A DNA stretch of 64,000 nucleotides. It comes from DATARH01 sp036268075 (GTDB taxonomy: Bacteria; Pseudomonadota; Alphaproteobacteria; ATCC43930; CGMCC-115725). The notes below the pieces were generated by a model. It was given only the letters and a program-made list of their open reading frames with translations, was not told the DNA's origin and searched no databases. Where the stretch lies: positions 1 through 64,000 of the forward strand of contig DATAUV010000075.1 of the NCBI GenBank assembly GCA_036268075.1. Reading direction: 5' to 3'. A program made the position numbers and the translations under genes. Shown here piece by piece: positions 34,010 to 42,014 of this stretch; position 1 is the first letter of the stretch; each line of letters starts with the position of its first letter.

Positions 34010-34348
34010 ATGGCCTATAAGCGCGTGGTGCTGGAGATCGGGATGGGCACCGATATCCGCGGCACCGATTACACCAAGGCGGCGGTGCGGGCGTTGCGCG
34101 ATGCCTTGTGGCACAACTCGCTCGGCATCGCCAACGCGCTCGGGCTCGACACCGATTCGATGCAGGTCGAGGTGACGATCGGCGTGCCCAAGCCGGATCG
34201 CGTCGACAAGGCCGAGGTGCTGGCGATCCTGCCGCACGGCACCGGCACGGTGAACGTCGTCGAGGGCGGACTTGAAATCCCCAATGACGAGGGCACCGGC
34301 AGCACCGTTCTCGCCCACGCAGCCGCCGTCGTGCGGCTGGATTTGTAG
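34010..34348 (+). CDS. Lin0512 family protein, first of a pair
   Basis: A 112-residue protein with the family signature VVLEIGMGTDIRGTDYTKAA and VTIGVPKPDRVD. Lin0512 proteins form ring-like oligomers and have no confirmed activity. The ATG follows AGGAGCTGACGC. The gene 9 bp downstream encodes a paralogue with the same core, so the two may form a hetero-oligomer. Both sit with a CMD-fold gene and a nitroreductase gene, a setting that suggests cofactor-like or degradative chemistry but proves nothing. Confidence 0.8.
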   Translation: MAYKRVVLEIGMGTDIRGTDYTKAAVRALRDALWHNSLGIANALGLDTDSMQVEVTIGVPKPDRVDKAEVLAILPHGTGTVNVVEGGLEIPNDEGTGSTVLAHAAAVVRLDL

Positions 34349-34357
34349 GAGGCGGCG

Positions 34358-34708
34358 ATGGCGGGCAGGCGCATCATCCTCGAAATGGGCATGGGCAACG
34401 ACCTCCACGGCGGCGACTACACCGAGGCGGCGCTGCGCGCGGTGCAGGACGCGCTGCACCACTCGTCACTGACCTTTATCCGCACGCTCGGTCTCGATTC
34501 GAAACAGATGCAGGTGTCGGTGACGATCGGCGTGCAGCAGCCGGGCAAGGTCGATGCCGGCAAGATCGCCGCGTCCTTGCCGCACGGGCAGGTGACCGTG
34601 TCGGTCGTCAAGGGCGGGCTCGACATCCCCGACGCCGGCGACATCGCCGTCATCGCCAGCGCCGCGATCGCGGTCCGGTTCGAGAATTTGCCGCAGGGAA
34701 AACAATAA
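34358..34708 (+). CDS. Lin0512 family protein, second of a pair
   Basis: A 116-residue paralogue of the preceding gene: IILEMGMGNDLHGGDYTEAA and VTIGVQQPGKVDAGK align with its motifs. The shared His in the GGDYTEAALRAVQDALHHS region and the conserved Gly-Met-Gly turn probably form the binding site. GGAGGCGGCG precedes the ATG. The 3' end runs into a 37-bp perfect inverted repeat that separates it from the convergent quinone reductase gene. No function is assigned. Confidence 0.8.
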   Translation: MAGRRIILEMGMGNDLHGGDYTEAALRAVQDALHHSSLTFIRTLGLDSKQMQVSVTIGVQQPGKVDAGKIAASLPHGQVTVSVVKGGLDIPDAGDIAVIASAAIAVRFENLPQGKQ

Positions 34709-34804
34709 ATAACCGTCATCCCGGCGAAGGCCGGGACCCACTTTTCCGCTTCTCGTGCGTTTGAGCCGTGGGTCCCGGCCTTCGCCGGGATGACGGTTAT
34801 TTAT
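34705..34804. repeat. 37-bp perfect inverted repeat between convergent genes
   Basis: Arms at 34705-34741 and 34768-34804 are exact reverse complements (each begins ATAAATAACCGTCATCCCGG on its own strand) with a 26-nt loop. It overlaps the stop of the second Lin0512 gene and ends 4 bp before the stop of the quinone reductase gene, so it probably ends transcription from both sides. The arm core GTCATCCCGGCGAAGGCCGG recurs at 36751 with small changes. Confidence 0.85.
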
Positions 34805-34807
34805 GCG

Positions 34808-35809
34808 TCAGTTCACCAGCAATATCTTCCCGATGTGCTGGCTCGATTCCATCAGCGCATGCGCGTCCGACGCCTGCGCCAGCGGAAAGGTCTTGTAGGT
34901 GCAGGTGCGCAGTTTTCCCTGCGCCCAGAGCGGCCAGACCTTGTCCCTGAGCGCGGCGACGATCTGCGCCTTCTGATCGATCGAGCGCGAGCGCAGCGTC
35001 GAGCCGGTGACCGTCAGGTGCTTCCTCTGGATCGCGCCAAAATCGGCCTCGACCTTGGCGCCGCCCATCAGCGCGACAAAGCACAGCCGCCCCTCGCGCG
35101 CCAACAGGTCTAGCTCGCGCGGGATGTAGTCGCCGCCGACCATGTCGAAGATCGCGTCGACCCCGCGCCCGCCGGTGAACTCCTTGCCCACTTTGACGAA
35201 ATCCTCGTCCTTGTAGTTGATCGCGACATCGGCGCCGTAGTCGCGGCAGGCCTGGCATTTCTCGGCCGAGCCGGCAGTCGCCAGCACCCTGGCGCCGAAC
35301 GCCTTGGCGAGCTGGATCGCGGTGATCCCGATGCCGCTCGACCCGCCCTGCTGCAGGAACACCTCTCCGCTTTTCAAGTGGATGCGGTCGAAGACGTTGG
35401 TCCACACGGTGCAGAACGTCTCCATCAGCCCGCCCGCATCGACGACGCCCACCCCTTGCGGCACGGGCAGGCATTGCACCGCCGGCACCGCGCAATATTC
35501 GCCGTACCCGTCGGCGACAAGCAGCGCGCACACCTGGTCGCCGAGCGAAAACCCGCTCGCGCCCTCGCCGATCTTGACCACCGTCCCGGCGCATTCGAGG
35601 CCCGGAATGTCGCTGGCCCCCGCCGGCATCGGGTATCGGCCCATGCGCTGCAGGCAATCGGCGCGGTTGATCCCGGCGCTGGCGATACGGATCAGCACCT
35701 CGCCCGCCTTCGGCTCGGGCACCGGCCGCGTGCCGGGCACCAGCACCTCGGGGCCGCCCGGCTCCCTGATCTCGATGACGGTCTGCGTCGGGGGAATGTT
35801 TGCCAGCAC
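34808..35809 (-). CDS. NAD(P)H-quinone oxidoreductase, zeta-crystallin/PIG3 type
   Basis: Medium-chain dehydrogenase without catalytic zinc. The Rossmann motif QGGSSGIGITAIQLAKAFGAR, the domain linker GEYCAVPAVQCLPVPQGV and KHLTVTGSTLRSRS are as in PIG3-type quinone reductases, which reduce quinones or enones with NADPH. It starts with GTG at 35809, with GAAAGGA upstream. A palindromic repeat separates it from the divergent SDR gene at 35939. Confidence 0.87.
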   Translation of the reverse strand: MLANIPPTQTVIEIREPGGPEVLVPGTRPVPEPKAGEVLIRIASAGINRADCLQRMGRYPMPAGASDIPGLECAGTVVKIGEGASGFSLGDQVCALLVADGYGEYCAVPAVQCLPVPQGVGVVDAGGLMETFCTVWTNVFDRIHLKSGEVFLQQGGSSGIGITAIQLAKAFGARVLATAGSAEKCQACRDYGADVAINYKDEDFVKVGKEFTGGRGVDAIFDMVGGDYIPRELDLLAREGRLCFVALMGGAKVEADFGAIQRKHLTVTGSTLRSRSIDQKAQIVAALRDKVWPLWAQGKLRTCTYKTFPLAQASDAHALMESSQHIGKILLVN

Positions 35810-35831
35810 GGTCGGTCCTTTCGCATGAATT

Positions 35832-35916
35832 CGTCATTGCGAGCGTAGCGAAGCAATCCCCCGCCGTGGAGTCCTCCTTGGAAGGGGATTGCTTCATCGA
35901 TACGCTCGTCACAACG
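35832..35916. repeat. Palindromic repeat (CATTGCGAGCGTAGCGAAGC family)
   Basis: Left part CGTCATTGCGAGCGTAGCGA then AGCAATCCC, right part GGGGATTGCTTC then GATACGCTCGTCACAACG, an imperfect inverted repeat of about 30 nt per arm. It fills the gap between the divergent quinone reductase and SDR genes. It is of a different family from the repeats at 34705 and 36751. Confidence 0.7.
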
Positions 35917-35938
35917 ACAGCGTCGGAGGAGGCGAGAG

Positions 35939-36730
35939 ATGCCGAGCTTGCAGGATCAGATCGTACTGGTAACCGGGGCCGGCGCCGGGATCGGCAGGGC
36001 GATCGCGCTGGCGATGGCGGCCGAGGGGGCGACCGTCGCCGCCGCCGACATCGACCCCGCCGCGGCACAGGCCGTCGTCGCCGCGATCGGCGGCAACCGG
36101 GGGCTCGCCGTGCAGGCCGATTGCGGCGACGTCGCCAGCATCGACGCGATGATCGCGCAGACCGTCGCGGCGTTCGGCCGGCTCGACGTCATCGTCAACA
36201 ACGCCGGCGTCACCCGCTATTCCTACATCATGGATCTGACCGAGGCGGATTGGGACCGCATCCACCGGGTCAACGCCAAGGGCGTGTTTTTCAGCCTCCA
36301 GGCCGCCGCGCGCGAGATGATCAAGCAGCATGGCGCCGACGGGCGCGGCGGGCGGATCATCAACATGGCCTCGATCTCGGGGCGCGGTTACGCGGGCGCG
36401 TCGAACGCCGCCTATGCCGCGAGCAAGGGCGCGGTCATCGCGCTCACCAAGATGGCCGCCCAGCAACTCGGCCGCTACGACATCAACGTCAACGCGATCT
36501 GCCCCGGCGTGACGCGCACCGAATTGGGCCAGCGCAATTCCGTCGGCCGCGCCCAGGCGCGCGGCATCGCCGTCGAGGAGATGCAGGCCGAGCAGGAGCG
36601 CCTCATTCCGATCGGCCGCGCCAACCAGCCCGAGGACATCGCCGCGATGGCGGTCTTCCTTGCGTCGCCGGGCGCGCGGAACATCACCGGCCAATCCTAC
36701 AATGTCGACGGCGGGCTGGTGCCGAGTTGA
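35939..36730 (+). CDS. Short-chain dehydrogenase/reductase
   Basis: Classical SDR of 263 residues. Cofactor motif VTGAGAGIGRAIA, NNAG region VNNAGVTRYS, catalytic Ser in NMASISGRG and Tyr/Lys in AYAASKGAVIA. The C-terminus ITGQSYNVDGGLVPS is the usual SDR ending. Its substrate is probably an alcohol or sugar acid. GGAGGCGAGAG lies before the ATG. It is followed by a palindromic repeat and an MFS transporter gene on the same strand. Confidence 0.85.
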   Translation: MPSLQDQIVLVTGAGAGIGRAIALAMAAEGATVAAADIDPAAAQAVVAAIGGNRGLAVQADCGDVASIDAMIAQTVAAFGRLDVIVNNAGVTRYSYIMDLTEADWDRIHRVNAKGVFFSLQAAAREMIKQHGADGRGGRIINMASISGRGYAGASNAAYAASKGAVIALTKMAAQQLGRYDINVNAICPGVTRTELGQRNSVGRAQARGIAVEEMQAEQERLIPIGRANQPEDIAAMAVFLASPGARNITGQSYNVDGGLVPS

Positions 36731-36750
36731 TGCGTGCACTTCCTCAAACC

Positions 36751-36861
36751 GTCATCCCGGCGTAGGCCGGGACCCACCTATCCACCTCTCATGCGTCTGA
36801 ACTGTGGGTCCCGGCCTAAGCCGGGATGACGAAGAACTAAGCCGGGATGACGAAGAACTAA
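36751..36861. repeat. Palindromic repeat plus 21-bp tandem duplication
   Basis: Arms GTCATCCCGGCGTAGGCCGG... at 36751-36777 and 36804-36830 form a long hairpin of the same family as that at 34705. The right end GCCGGGATGACGAAGAACTAA is repeated head to tail (36820-36840 and 36841-36861). The MFS gene begins 3 bp later, so its ribosome site lies inside the duplicated unit. Confidence 0.8.
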
Positions 36862-36863
36862 GA

Positions 36864-38117
36864 ATGAACTCCCTCCCGCGCTTCCTTTCGGCCCGCCTGC
36901 CGTTCTTCTACGGCTGGGTGATCCTCGGCTGCCTGTGCTGCGTCGGGTTTGCGCGGCAGGGGCCGGCGGTGGCGACGCTGTCGATCTTTGTCGAGCCGTT
37001 GGCGCGCGAGTTCGGCTGGTCGCGCACGGCGATCTCCGGCGCGGTGTCGCTGGGCGGGCTCTTGGCGGCGCTGTCGGCGCCGTGGATCGGCCCGATGCTC
37101 GACCGGCATGGGGCGCGGTTCATCCTGTGCCTCGTTGTGCTGATCAACGGAGCGCTCTTGATCGCGCTGTCGTGGACGGCGTCGCTGGCCTCGTTCTACC
37201 TGCTTTTCTGCCTCGCGCGGATGAACTGGGCGGGGCCGTTCGATCTCGGCATCTATGGCGCGGTCAGCAACTGGTTTGTCGCCCGCCGCGCGTTTGCCAC
37301 GTCGGTCGCGACGCTGGCGCAGACGGTCGGGTTGGCGGCGATGCCGCTGATCGCGCAGTTCGCGATCTGGCACCAGGGCTGGCGCTCCGGGTGGCTGGCG
37401 ATCGGCATCGTGACGCTGGCGGTCGGGTTTGTGCCGACCTGGCTGCTGCTGGTGCGCCGGCCCGAGGATTTGGGTCTCGTCCCCGACCGGGAAATCGCCA
37501 AACGTCCCACCGCCGACGAGCCGCCGCCCGTGCCTGAGCCGTCCTATTCGCGGCGCCAGGCGATGGGTACGGCATCGTTCTGGCTGCTGCTGCTCTACAC
37601 CGCGCTGGTCTACCCGGTGCAGGCGGGCGTGAGCCTGCACCAGGCGCCGCACCTGATCGAGCGCGGCATCGACCCGACCGTCGCCGCGACCATCGTCAGC
37701 ATGTTCTCGCTGTTTTCCGCGCTCGCCAGCATCGTCTGCGGGCTGTTGCCGCGGCGGCTGCCGATCCGCTTTCCGCTCGCGGCGATCGCGGGGTTTCTCG
37801 GCGCCGCGACGATCGTGATGCTGGCGATCCACACCGCCGCCGAGGGGTTTGTCGGCGCGGCGTTGCTGGGGTTTGGCGTCGGCGGCATCCTGACCCTGCT
37901 GCCGATCGCCTGGGCGGATTATTTCGGCCGCGCCCATTACGGCGCGATCCGCAGCGTCGCGCTGTCGGCGCAGGTGCTGGCGCAGGCGACCGGGCCGCTG
38001 TTGTCCGGCGCGCTGCGCGACTGGACCGGGAATTACGACCGCTCGCTCGAATGCTTTGCCGTGCTGGCCGGGCTCGGGTTCGTCGCGGCGTTGACGGCGC
38101 GGCAGCCTCGCCCCTAG
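36864..38117 (+). CDS. MFS transporter (monocarboxylate/oxalate-type)
   Basis: Twelve hydrophobic segments in two six-helix halves over 417 residues. SLGGLLAALSAPWIGPMLDRHGAR is the MFS motif-A region. The first helix sequence FFYGWVILGCLCCVGFARQGP is typical of the monocarboxylate porter group. The ATG at 36864 is taken because the family N-terminus begins there. Only a weak GAAGAACTAAG precedes it, supplied by a repeat element, so translation may be low. A GMC oxidoreductase gene follows after 30 bp and probably acts on what this carrier imports. Confidence 0.82.
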   Translation: MNSLPRFLSARLPFFYGWVILGCLCCVGFARQGPAVATLSIFVEPLAREFGWSRTAISGAVSLGGLLAALSAPWIGPMLDRHGARFILCLVVLINGALLIALSWTASLASFYLLFCLARMNWAGPFDLGIYGAVSNWFVARRAFATSVATLAQTVGLAAMPLIAQFAIWHQGWRSGWLAIGIVTLAVGFVPTWLLLVRRPEDLGLVPDREIAKRPTADEPPPVPEPSYSRRQAMGTASFWLLLLYTALVYPVQAGVSLHQAPHLIERGIDPTVAATIVSMFSLFSALASIVCGLLPRRLPIRFPLAAIAGFLGAATIVMLAIHTAAEGFVGAALLGFGVGGILTLLPIAWADYFGRAHYGAIRSVALSAQVLAQATGPLLSGALRDWTGNYDRSLECFAVLAGLGFVAALTARQPRP

Positions 38118-38147
38118 GCTCGCCCGGGAGAATTGTGGGGGTTCGGG

Positions 38148-39761
38148 ATGGCCGAATACGACTTCATCGTCGCCGGCGCCGGCTCGGCCGGGTGCTGCGT
38201 CGCGGCCCGGCTCAGCGAGAGCGGCAAATACAAGGTGCTGCTGCTCGAGGCCGGCCCCGAGGACAAGAGCCCGTGGATCCACATGCCGATGGGCTATGCC
38301 AAGCTCTTCGCCGACCCAAAGCTCAACTGGATGTACGAGAGCGAGCCGGAGGCCGAGCTCAAGGGCCGCTCGATGTACCAGCCGCGCGGCAAGGTCCTCG
38401 GTGGCACCAGCTCGATCAACGGCATGGTCTACATGCGCGGCCACCCCGGCGATTACGACGGCTGGGCGCAGATGGGCTGCCGCGGCTGGGACTGGGACAG
38501 CATCCTGCCGTATTTCAAGAAGGCCCAGCACCAGGAGCGCGGCGCCAGCGAGCATCACGGCGTCGGCGGCCCGCTCAACGTTTGCGATCACCCGGTCAAA
38601 TGGGAGCTCGCCGATCGTTGGATCGACGCCGCGGTCGAGGCCGGGCTCGCGCCCAACGGCGACTTCAACAACGGCAACCAGGACGGCGCCGGGCATTTCC
38701 AGAACACGATGAACCGGGCGCGGCGGTGGTCTACGGCGGCCGCCTATATCCGCCCGGCCCGCAACCGGCCGAACCTCGACGTCGCGACCGAAGCGCTGGC
38801 GACCAAGGTGCTGTTCGAGGGCGGCCGCGCGGTCGGTGTCGCCTACACCCAGCGCGGCGAGGCCAAACAGGCGCGGGCGAACGGCGAAATCGTGGTGTGC
38901 GGCGGCGTCTACAACTCGCCGCAACTGTTGCAGCTTTCCGGGGTCGGGCCGGGCGACCTGCTGCGGCAGCACGGGATCGGGGTGGTCGCCGACAGAAGCG
39001 ATGTCGGCAACCAGTTGCAGGACCATTTCTACGTGCGGCTGGCGTTCCGCTGCACCCGGCCGATCACGCTCAACGAGGTCGGCAACTCGATGTGGCGGCG
39101 GGCCGTCGCCGGCATCCAGTACGGCCTCTTCCGTTCGGGTCCGCTCGCCAGCAACGGCATCTGCGCCGGCGGCTTCGCGCGCAGCGACCCGCGCATGGAC
39201 CGGCCCGACATCCAGCTCAATTTCAGCACCTGGAGCTTTTCGCACCGCGACTCGAAGGGCGTCTATCCGCACCCGTTCCCGGGCTTCTCGGTCAGCGCCG
39301 TGCATCTCCGCCCCGACGCGCGCGGCACCGTGCTGATCAAGAGCGCCGACCCGACCGCGCCGCCGGCGATCCAGTTCAACTTCCTCAAGACCCGATCCGA
39401 CCTCGACGCGCTGATGGCCGGGATGCGGCTCGCCCGCAAGATCACCGAACAGCCGGCGATCGCGTCCCTGGTCCACAGCGAAATCCTGCCCGGCGCGCAC
39501 ATTCAGTCCGACGCCGAGTTCGAGGAGGCGATCCGCACCTATGCGCTCTCAAACCTGCACCCGGTCGGCACCTGCCGCATGGGGCCGGACGAGCATGCGG
39601 TGCTGGATTCGCGCCTTCGCGTCAACGGGGTCGGGCATCTGCGTGTCGTTGACGCCTCGGTGATGCCGGCCGTCCCCGCCGGCAACACCAACGCGCCGAC
39701 GATCATGATCGCCGAAAAGGCCTCCGACATGATCCTCGAAGACGCCCGGGCGGCGGCCTGA
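38148..39761 (+). CDS. GMC-family FAD-dependent oxidoreductase (choline/alcohol dehydrogenase type)
   Basis: FAD enzyme that oxidises alcohols to aldehydes or ketones. N-terminal FAD motif DFIVAGAGSAGCCVAARLSE, GMC signature GRSMYQPRGKVLGGTSSING, second signature NSPQLLQLSGVGPGDLL, and C-terminal catalytic His in NLHPVGTCRMG with the partner Asn in PAGNTNAPT. Length 537 is normal. The ATG at 38148 is chosen over a GTG-led extension because the FAD fold begins three residues later. The stop shares its last base with the start of the pyroglutamyl peptidase remnant (TGATG). Confidence 0.9.
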   Translation: MAEYDFIVAGAGSAGCCVAARLSESGKYKVLLLEAGPEDKSPWIHMPMGYAKLFADPKLNWMYESEPEAELKGRSMYQPRGKVLGGTSSINGMVYMRGHPGDYDGWAQMGCRGWDWDSILPYFKKAQHQERGASEHHGVGGPLNVCDHPVKWELADRWIDAAVEAGLAPNGDFNNGNQDGAGHFQNTMNRARRWSTAAAYIRPARNRPNLDVATEALATKVLFEGGRAVGVAYTQRGEAKQARANGEIVVCGGVYNSPQLLQLSGVGPGDLLRQHGIGVVADRSDVGNQLQDHFYVRLAFRCTRPITLNEVGNSMWRRAVAGIQYGLFRSGPLASNGICAGGFARSDPRMDRPDIQLNFSTWSFSHRDSKGVYPHPFPGFSVSAVHLRPDARGTVLIKSADPTAPPAIQFNFLKTRSDLDALMAGMRLARKITEQPAIASLVHSEILPGAHIQSDAEFEEAIRTYALSNLHPVGTCRMGPDEHAVLDSRLRVNGVGHLRVVDASVMPAVPAGNTNAPTIMIAEKASDMILEDARAAA

Positions 39762-40395
39762 TGCGGGCGCTGGTGACGGGGTTCGAGCCGTTCGAGGGCG
39801 ACCGGATCAACCCCTCTTTCGAAGTGCTGGCGCATCTGCCGCCGACGCTGGGCGAGCTTGACGTGCAGACCCAGGTATTGCCCTGCGTCTTCGGCCAGGC
39901 GCTGACGGCGTTGCGCCAGGCGGTCGCCGCCGCCAGGCCGGACATCGTCCTGTGCGTCGGGCTCGCCGGCGGGCGGGCCGAATTGTCGCTCGAACGGGTC
40001 GCGATCAATGTCGACGACGCGCGCATCGCCGACAATGCCGGCAACCGGCCGGTCGACGTCCCGATCGTCGCGGGTGGTCCGCCGGCCTATTTCACTGGTT
40101 TGCCGGTGAAGGCGGCGGTGGCGGAATTGCGCCGCGCCGGGCTGCCGGCCGGTGTCTCGAACAGCGCCGGCACTTTGTCTGCAACCATGTCTTCTACGGC
40201 GTCATGCACGTCGCCGCCGAGACCGGGTTCCGCGGCGGGTTCCTGCACGTCCCCTATCTGCCGGTCCAGGCCGCGCGGCACCCCGGCGCGCCGTCGATGG
40301 CGCTCGCCCATCTGGTGCGCGGGATCGAGATCATCCTGACGGTCGCCGCCGAACGCACCGAGGATATCGCGGTGAGCGAAGGGGCGGTTGCGTAG
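39761..40395 (+). pseudogene. pcp: Pyroglutamyl peptidase I gene with a frameshift
   Basis: Removes N-terminal pyroglutamate when intact. Frame one starts MRALVTGFEPFEGDRINPS and contains the catalytic Glu region GRAELSLERVAIN up to GVSNSAGT. The conserved continuation FVCNHVFYGVMH (with catalytic Cys) and GGFLHVPYLP (with His) is in the next frame. Adding one T to the TTT run at 40174-40176 restores a single reading frame ending at 40395. So the gene is either a recent pseudogene or carries a one-base sequencing/assembly error. Codon use is otherwise normal on both sides. Confidence 0.82.
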
Positions 40396-40399
40396 TTTT

Positions 40400-40459
40400 A
40401 GGAGCGCGGGCGTCCCGCCCGCATTCTTTTGCGAGATGCGGGCGAGACGCCCGCGGTCC
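40400..40459. repeat. Palindromic repeat (GGAGCGCGGGCGTCCCGCCC family)
   Basis: Left arm GGAGCGCGGGCGTCCCGCCC and right arm GGGCGAGACGCCCGCGGTCC form an imperfect stem with a short AT-rich loop. The same family appears at 57687-57746 and as a half copy at 53101. It lies between the pcp remnant and the SDR gene. Confidence 0.78.
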
Positions 40460-40475
40460 AATATGGGAGGCGCCA

Positions 40476-41183
40476 ATGCCAGATTTTGCAGGCTCGCAAA
40501 TCGTCGTCACCGGCGGGACCGGGGCGCTGGGCACGGCGGTCGTCGGTGCGCTGCGCGCGGCCGGCGCCGAGTGTCACGTGACCAATTTCGCCGCGCACGA
40601 GCTCGCCGGCTACGCACACCGCAACGACCCGCTCGTGCACGTCACGACCGGTGTCGACCTCGCCGACGAGGCGGCGGTGCGGCATTATTACGAGGCGCTG
40701 CCGTCGTTGTGGGCCTCGGTGCATCTGGCGGGCGGCTTCGCGATGGCGCCGGTGGCGGAGATTTCGGCGGCGGATTTCGAGGCGCAGTTCCGCATGAACA
40801 CGCTGTCGTGCTTTCTGTGCTCGGCGGCGGCGGTGCGGGCGATCCGCAAGAGCGGGCGCGGCGGCGGGCGCATCGTCAACGTCTCGGCGCGCCCGGCGCT
40901 GGAGCCGCGCTCGGGCGCCGGGATGATCGCCTACACCGCGTCAAAGGCCGCCGTCGCCGCGCTGACCCAGGCGATGGGCGAGGAGCTGGTCGGCGAGGAC
41001 ATCTGGGTCAACGCGGTCGCCCCGTCGACCCTCGACACCCCGGCCAACCGCGCCGCCATGCCCGACGCGCCGCACCAGCGTTGGGTCCACCCCGATGCGA
41101 TCGCCCAGGTGATCGCCTTCCTCGCCTCGCCGGACAACAAGGTGACGCGCGGCGCCGTCGTCCCGGTTTACGGCGGGTCGTAA
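40476..41183 (+). CDS. Short-chain dehydrogenase/reductase
   Basis: SDR of 235 residues. Cofactor motif VTGGTGALGTAVVGAL, HLAGG in place of NNAG (SVHLAGGFAMAPV), catalytic Ser in VNVSARPAL and Tyr/Lys in IAYTASKAAVAAL. The NNAG replacement places it in a divergent SDR branch related to dihydropteridine reductase-like proteins. GGGAGG precedes the ATG at 40476. Palindromic repeats flank the gene on both sides, so it is transcribed largely on its own. Confidence 0.82.
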   Translation: MPDFAGSQIVVTGGTGALGTAVVGALRAAGAECHVTNFAAHELAGYAHRNDPLVHVTTGVDLADEAAVRHYYEALPSLWASVHLAGGFAMAPVAEISAADFEAQFRMNTLSCFLCSAAAVRAIRKSGRGGGRIVNVSARPALEPRSGAGMIAYTASKAAVAALTQAMGEELVGEDIWVNAVAPSTLDTPANRAAMPDAPHQRWVHPDAIAQVIAFLASPDNKVTRGAVVPVYGGS

Positions 41184-41211
41184 GAAAAATCTCCCGCACC
41201 GCATCGATCTT

Positions 41212-41290
41212 GTAGGATGGGCTGAGCGCAGCGAAGCCCATCTGTGCTGCCGTGAGAATGATGGGCTTCGCTGCGCTCAGCCCATCCTAC
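41212..41290. repeat. 30-bp perfect inverted repeat (GTAGGATGGGCTGAGCGCAG family)
   Basis: Arms at 41212-41241 and 41261-41290 are exact reverse complements separated by 19 nt. The arm begins GTAGGATGGGCTGAGCGCAG. This family is widely known among bacterial dispersed repeats. It sits between the SDR gene and the dimeric-barrel gene. Confidence 0.85.
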
Positions 41291-41307
41291 GGGTCATGGA
41301 GGACGAC

Positions 41308-41940
41308 ATGGCGAAAGGCATCCTGATCGCGTCGATGAACATCGCCAACGCGGCCGTGGACGAGTTTCAAGACTGGTACGACACCGAGCACCTGCCCGAG
41401 CGCGTCGCCTGCCCCGGCTTTCTCGAATGCCAGCGCTGGATCGGCACGACCGACCCCAAGGTCTCGGTCGCGATCTACGATCTCGACAGCGTCGACGTGT
41501 TGAAAAGCCCCGGCTACAGGGCGATCGGCGGGGTCAATTTGTCGCCGTGGTCGAAACGGGTGACGAGCCGGGTCGAGCGGCTGATGCGGTTCGAGGGCGA
41601 GCAGGTATTGCCCGGCGACAAGATCGCCCCGAAAGGCGCGGGCGGCTTTCTGCTCAACGCGATGAACTGCGTGCCCGAGCACGAGGCCGAGTTCAACGAG
41701 TGGTACAACACCGAGCACATCCCGGCGCTGGCCGCGGTGCCGGGCGTCCTCTGCGCGCGCCGCTTCCGCGCCACCAGCGCCAACCGCAAATACGTCGCGC
41801 TCTACCACTTGGAATCGCCCGAGGTGCAGGCGACGCCGGCCTGGAAAAGCGCGGCCGGCACTCCCTGGACGGAAAAGCTGCGGCCGCATTTCCGCGACCA
41901 TCTGCGCCTCGTCTGCAAAGCCTACGTGCGCGGCGGCTGA
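41308..41940 (+). CDS. Duplicated dimeric alpha/beta-barrel protein (EthD/DUF4286-like)
   Basis: Two similar halves of about 105 residues each: FQDWYDTEHLPERVACPGF in the first and FNEWYNTEHIPALAAVPGV in the second. The W-Y-x-T-E-H motif is typical of ferredoxin-like dimeric barrel proteins such as EthD and DUF4286, where the His sits in a small-molecule pocket. An internal duplication lets one chain form a full barrel. The ATG at 41308 has GGAGGACGAC before it; an ATG at 41296 overlaps that site. It is near the Rieske oxygenase gene, so handling of a ring-cleavage product is possible. Confidence 0.78.
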   Translation: MAKGILIASMNIANAAVDEFQDWYDTEHLPERVACPGFLECQRWIGTTDPKVSVAIYDLDSVDVLKSPGYRAIGGVNLSPWSKRVTSRVERLMRFEGEQVLPGDKIAPKGAGGFLLNAMNCVPEHEAEFNEWYNTEHIPALAAVPGVLCARRFRATSANRKYVALYHLESPEVQATPAWKSAAGTPWTEKLRPHFRDHLRLVCKAYVRGG

Positions 41941-42014
41941 TCTCGCTTTAGCCGGGCGCGGCTGTTGATCTCTTTTTAGCCGGACGTGCCCTAAGGGCAT
42001 GCCCGGGAGCCGCA

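Noticed and set aside
36858..39500. 880-codon minus-strand open frame
   Set aside because: Antisense to the MFS and GMC genes with shadow-type composition and no recognisable domain.
40171..40180. Programmed ribosomal frameshift in pcp
   Set aside because: The site is a plain TTT run without a slippery heptamer or convincing downstream structure, and this enzyme family is not known to use frameshifting.
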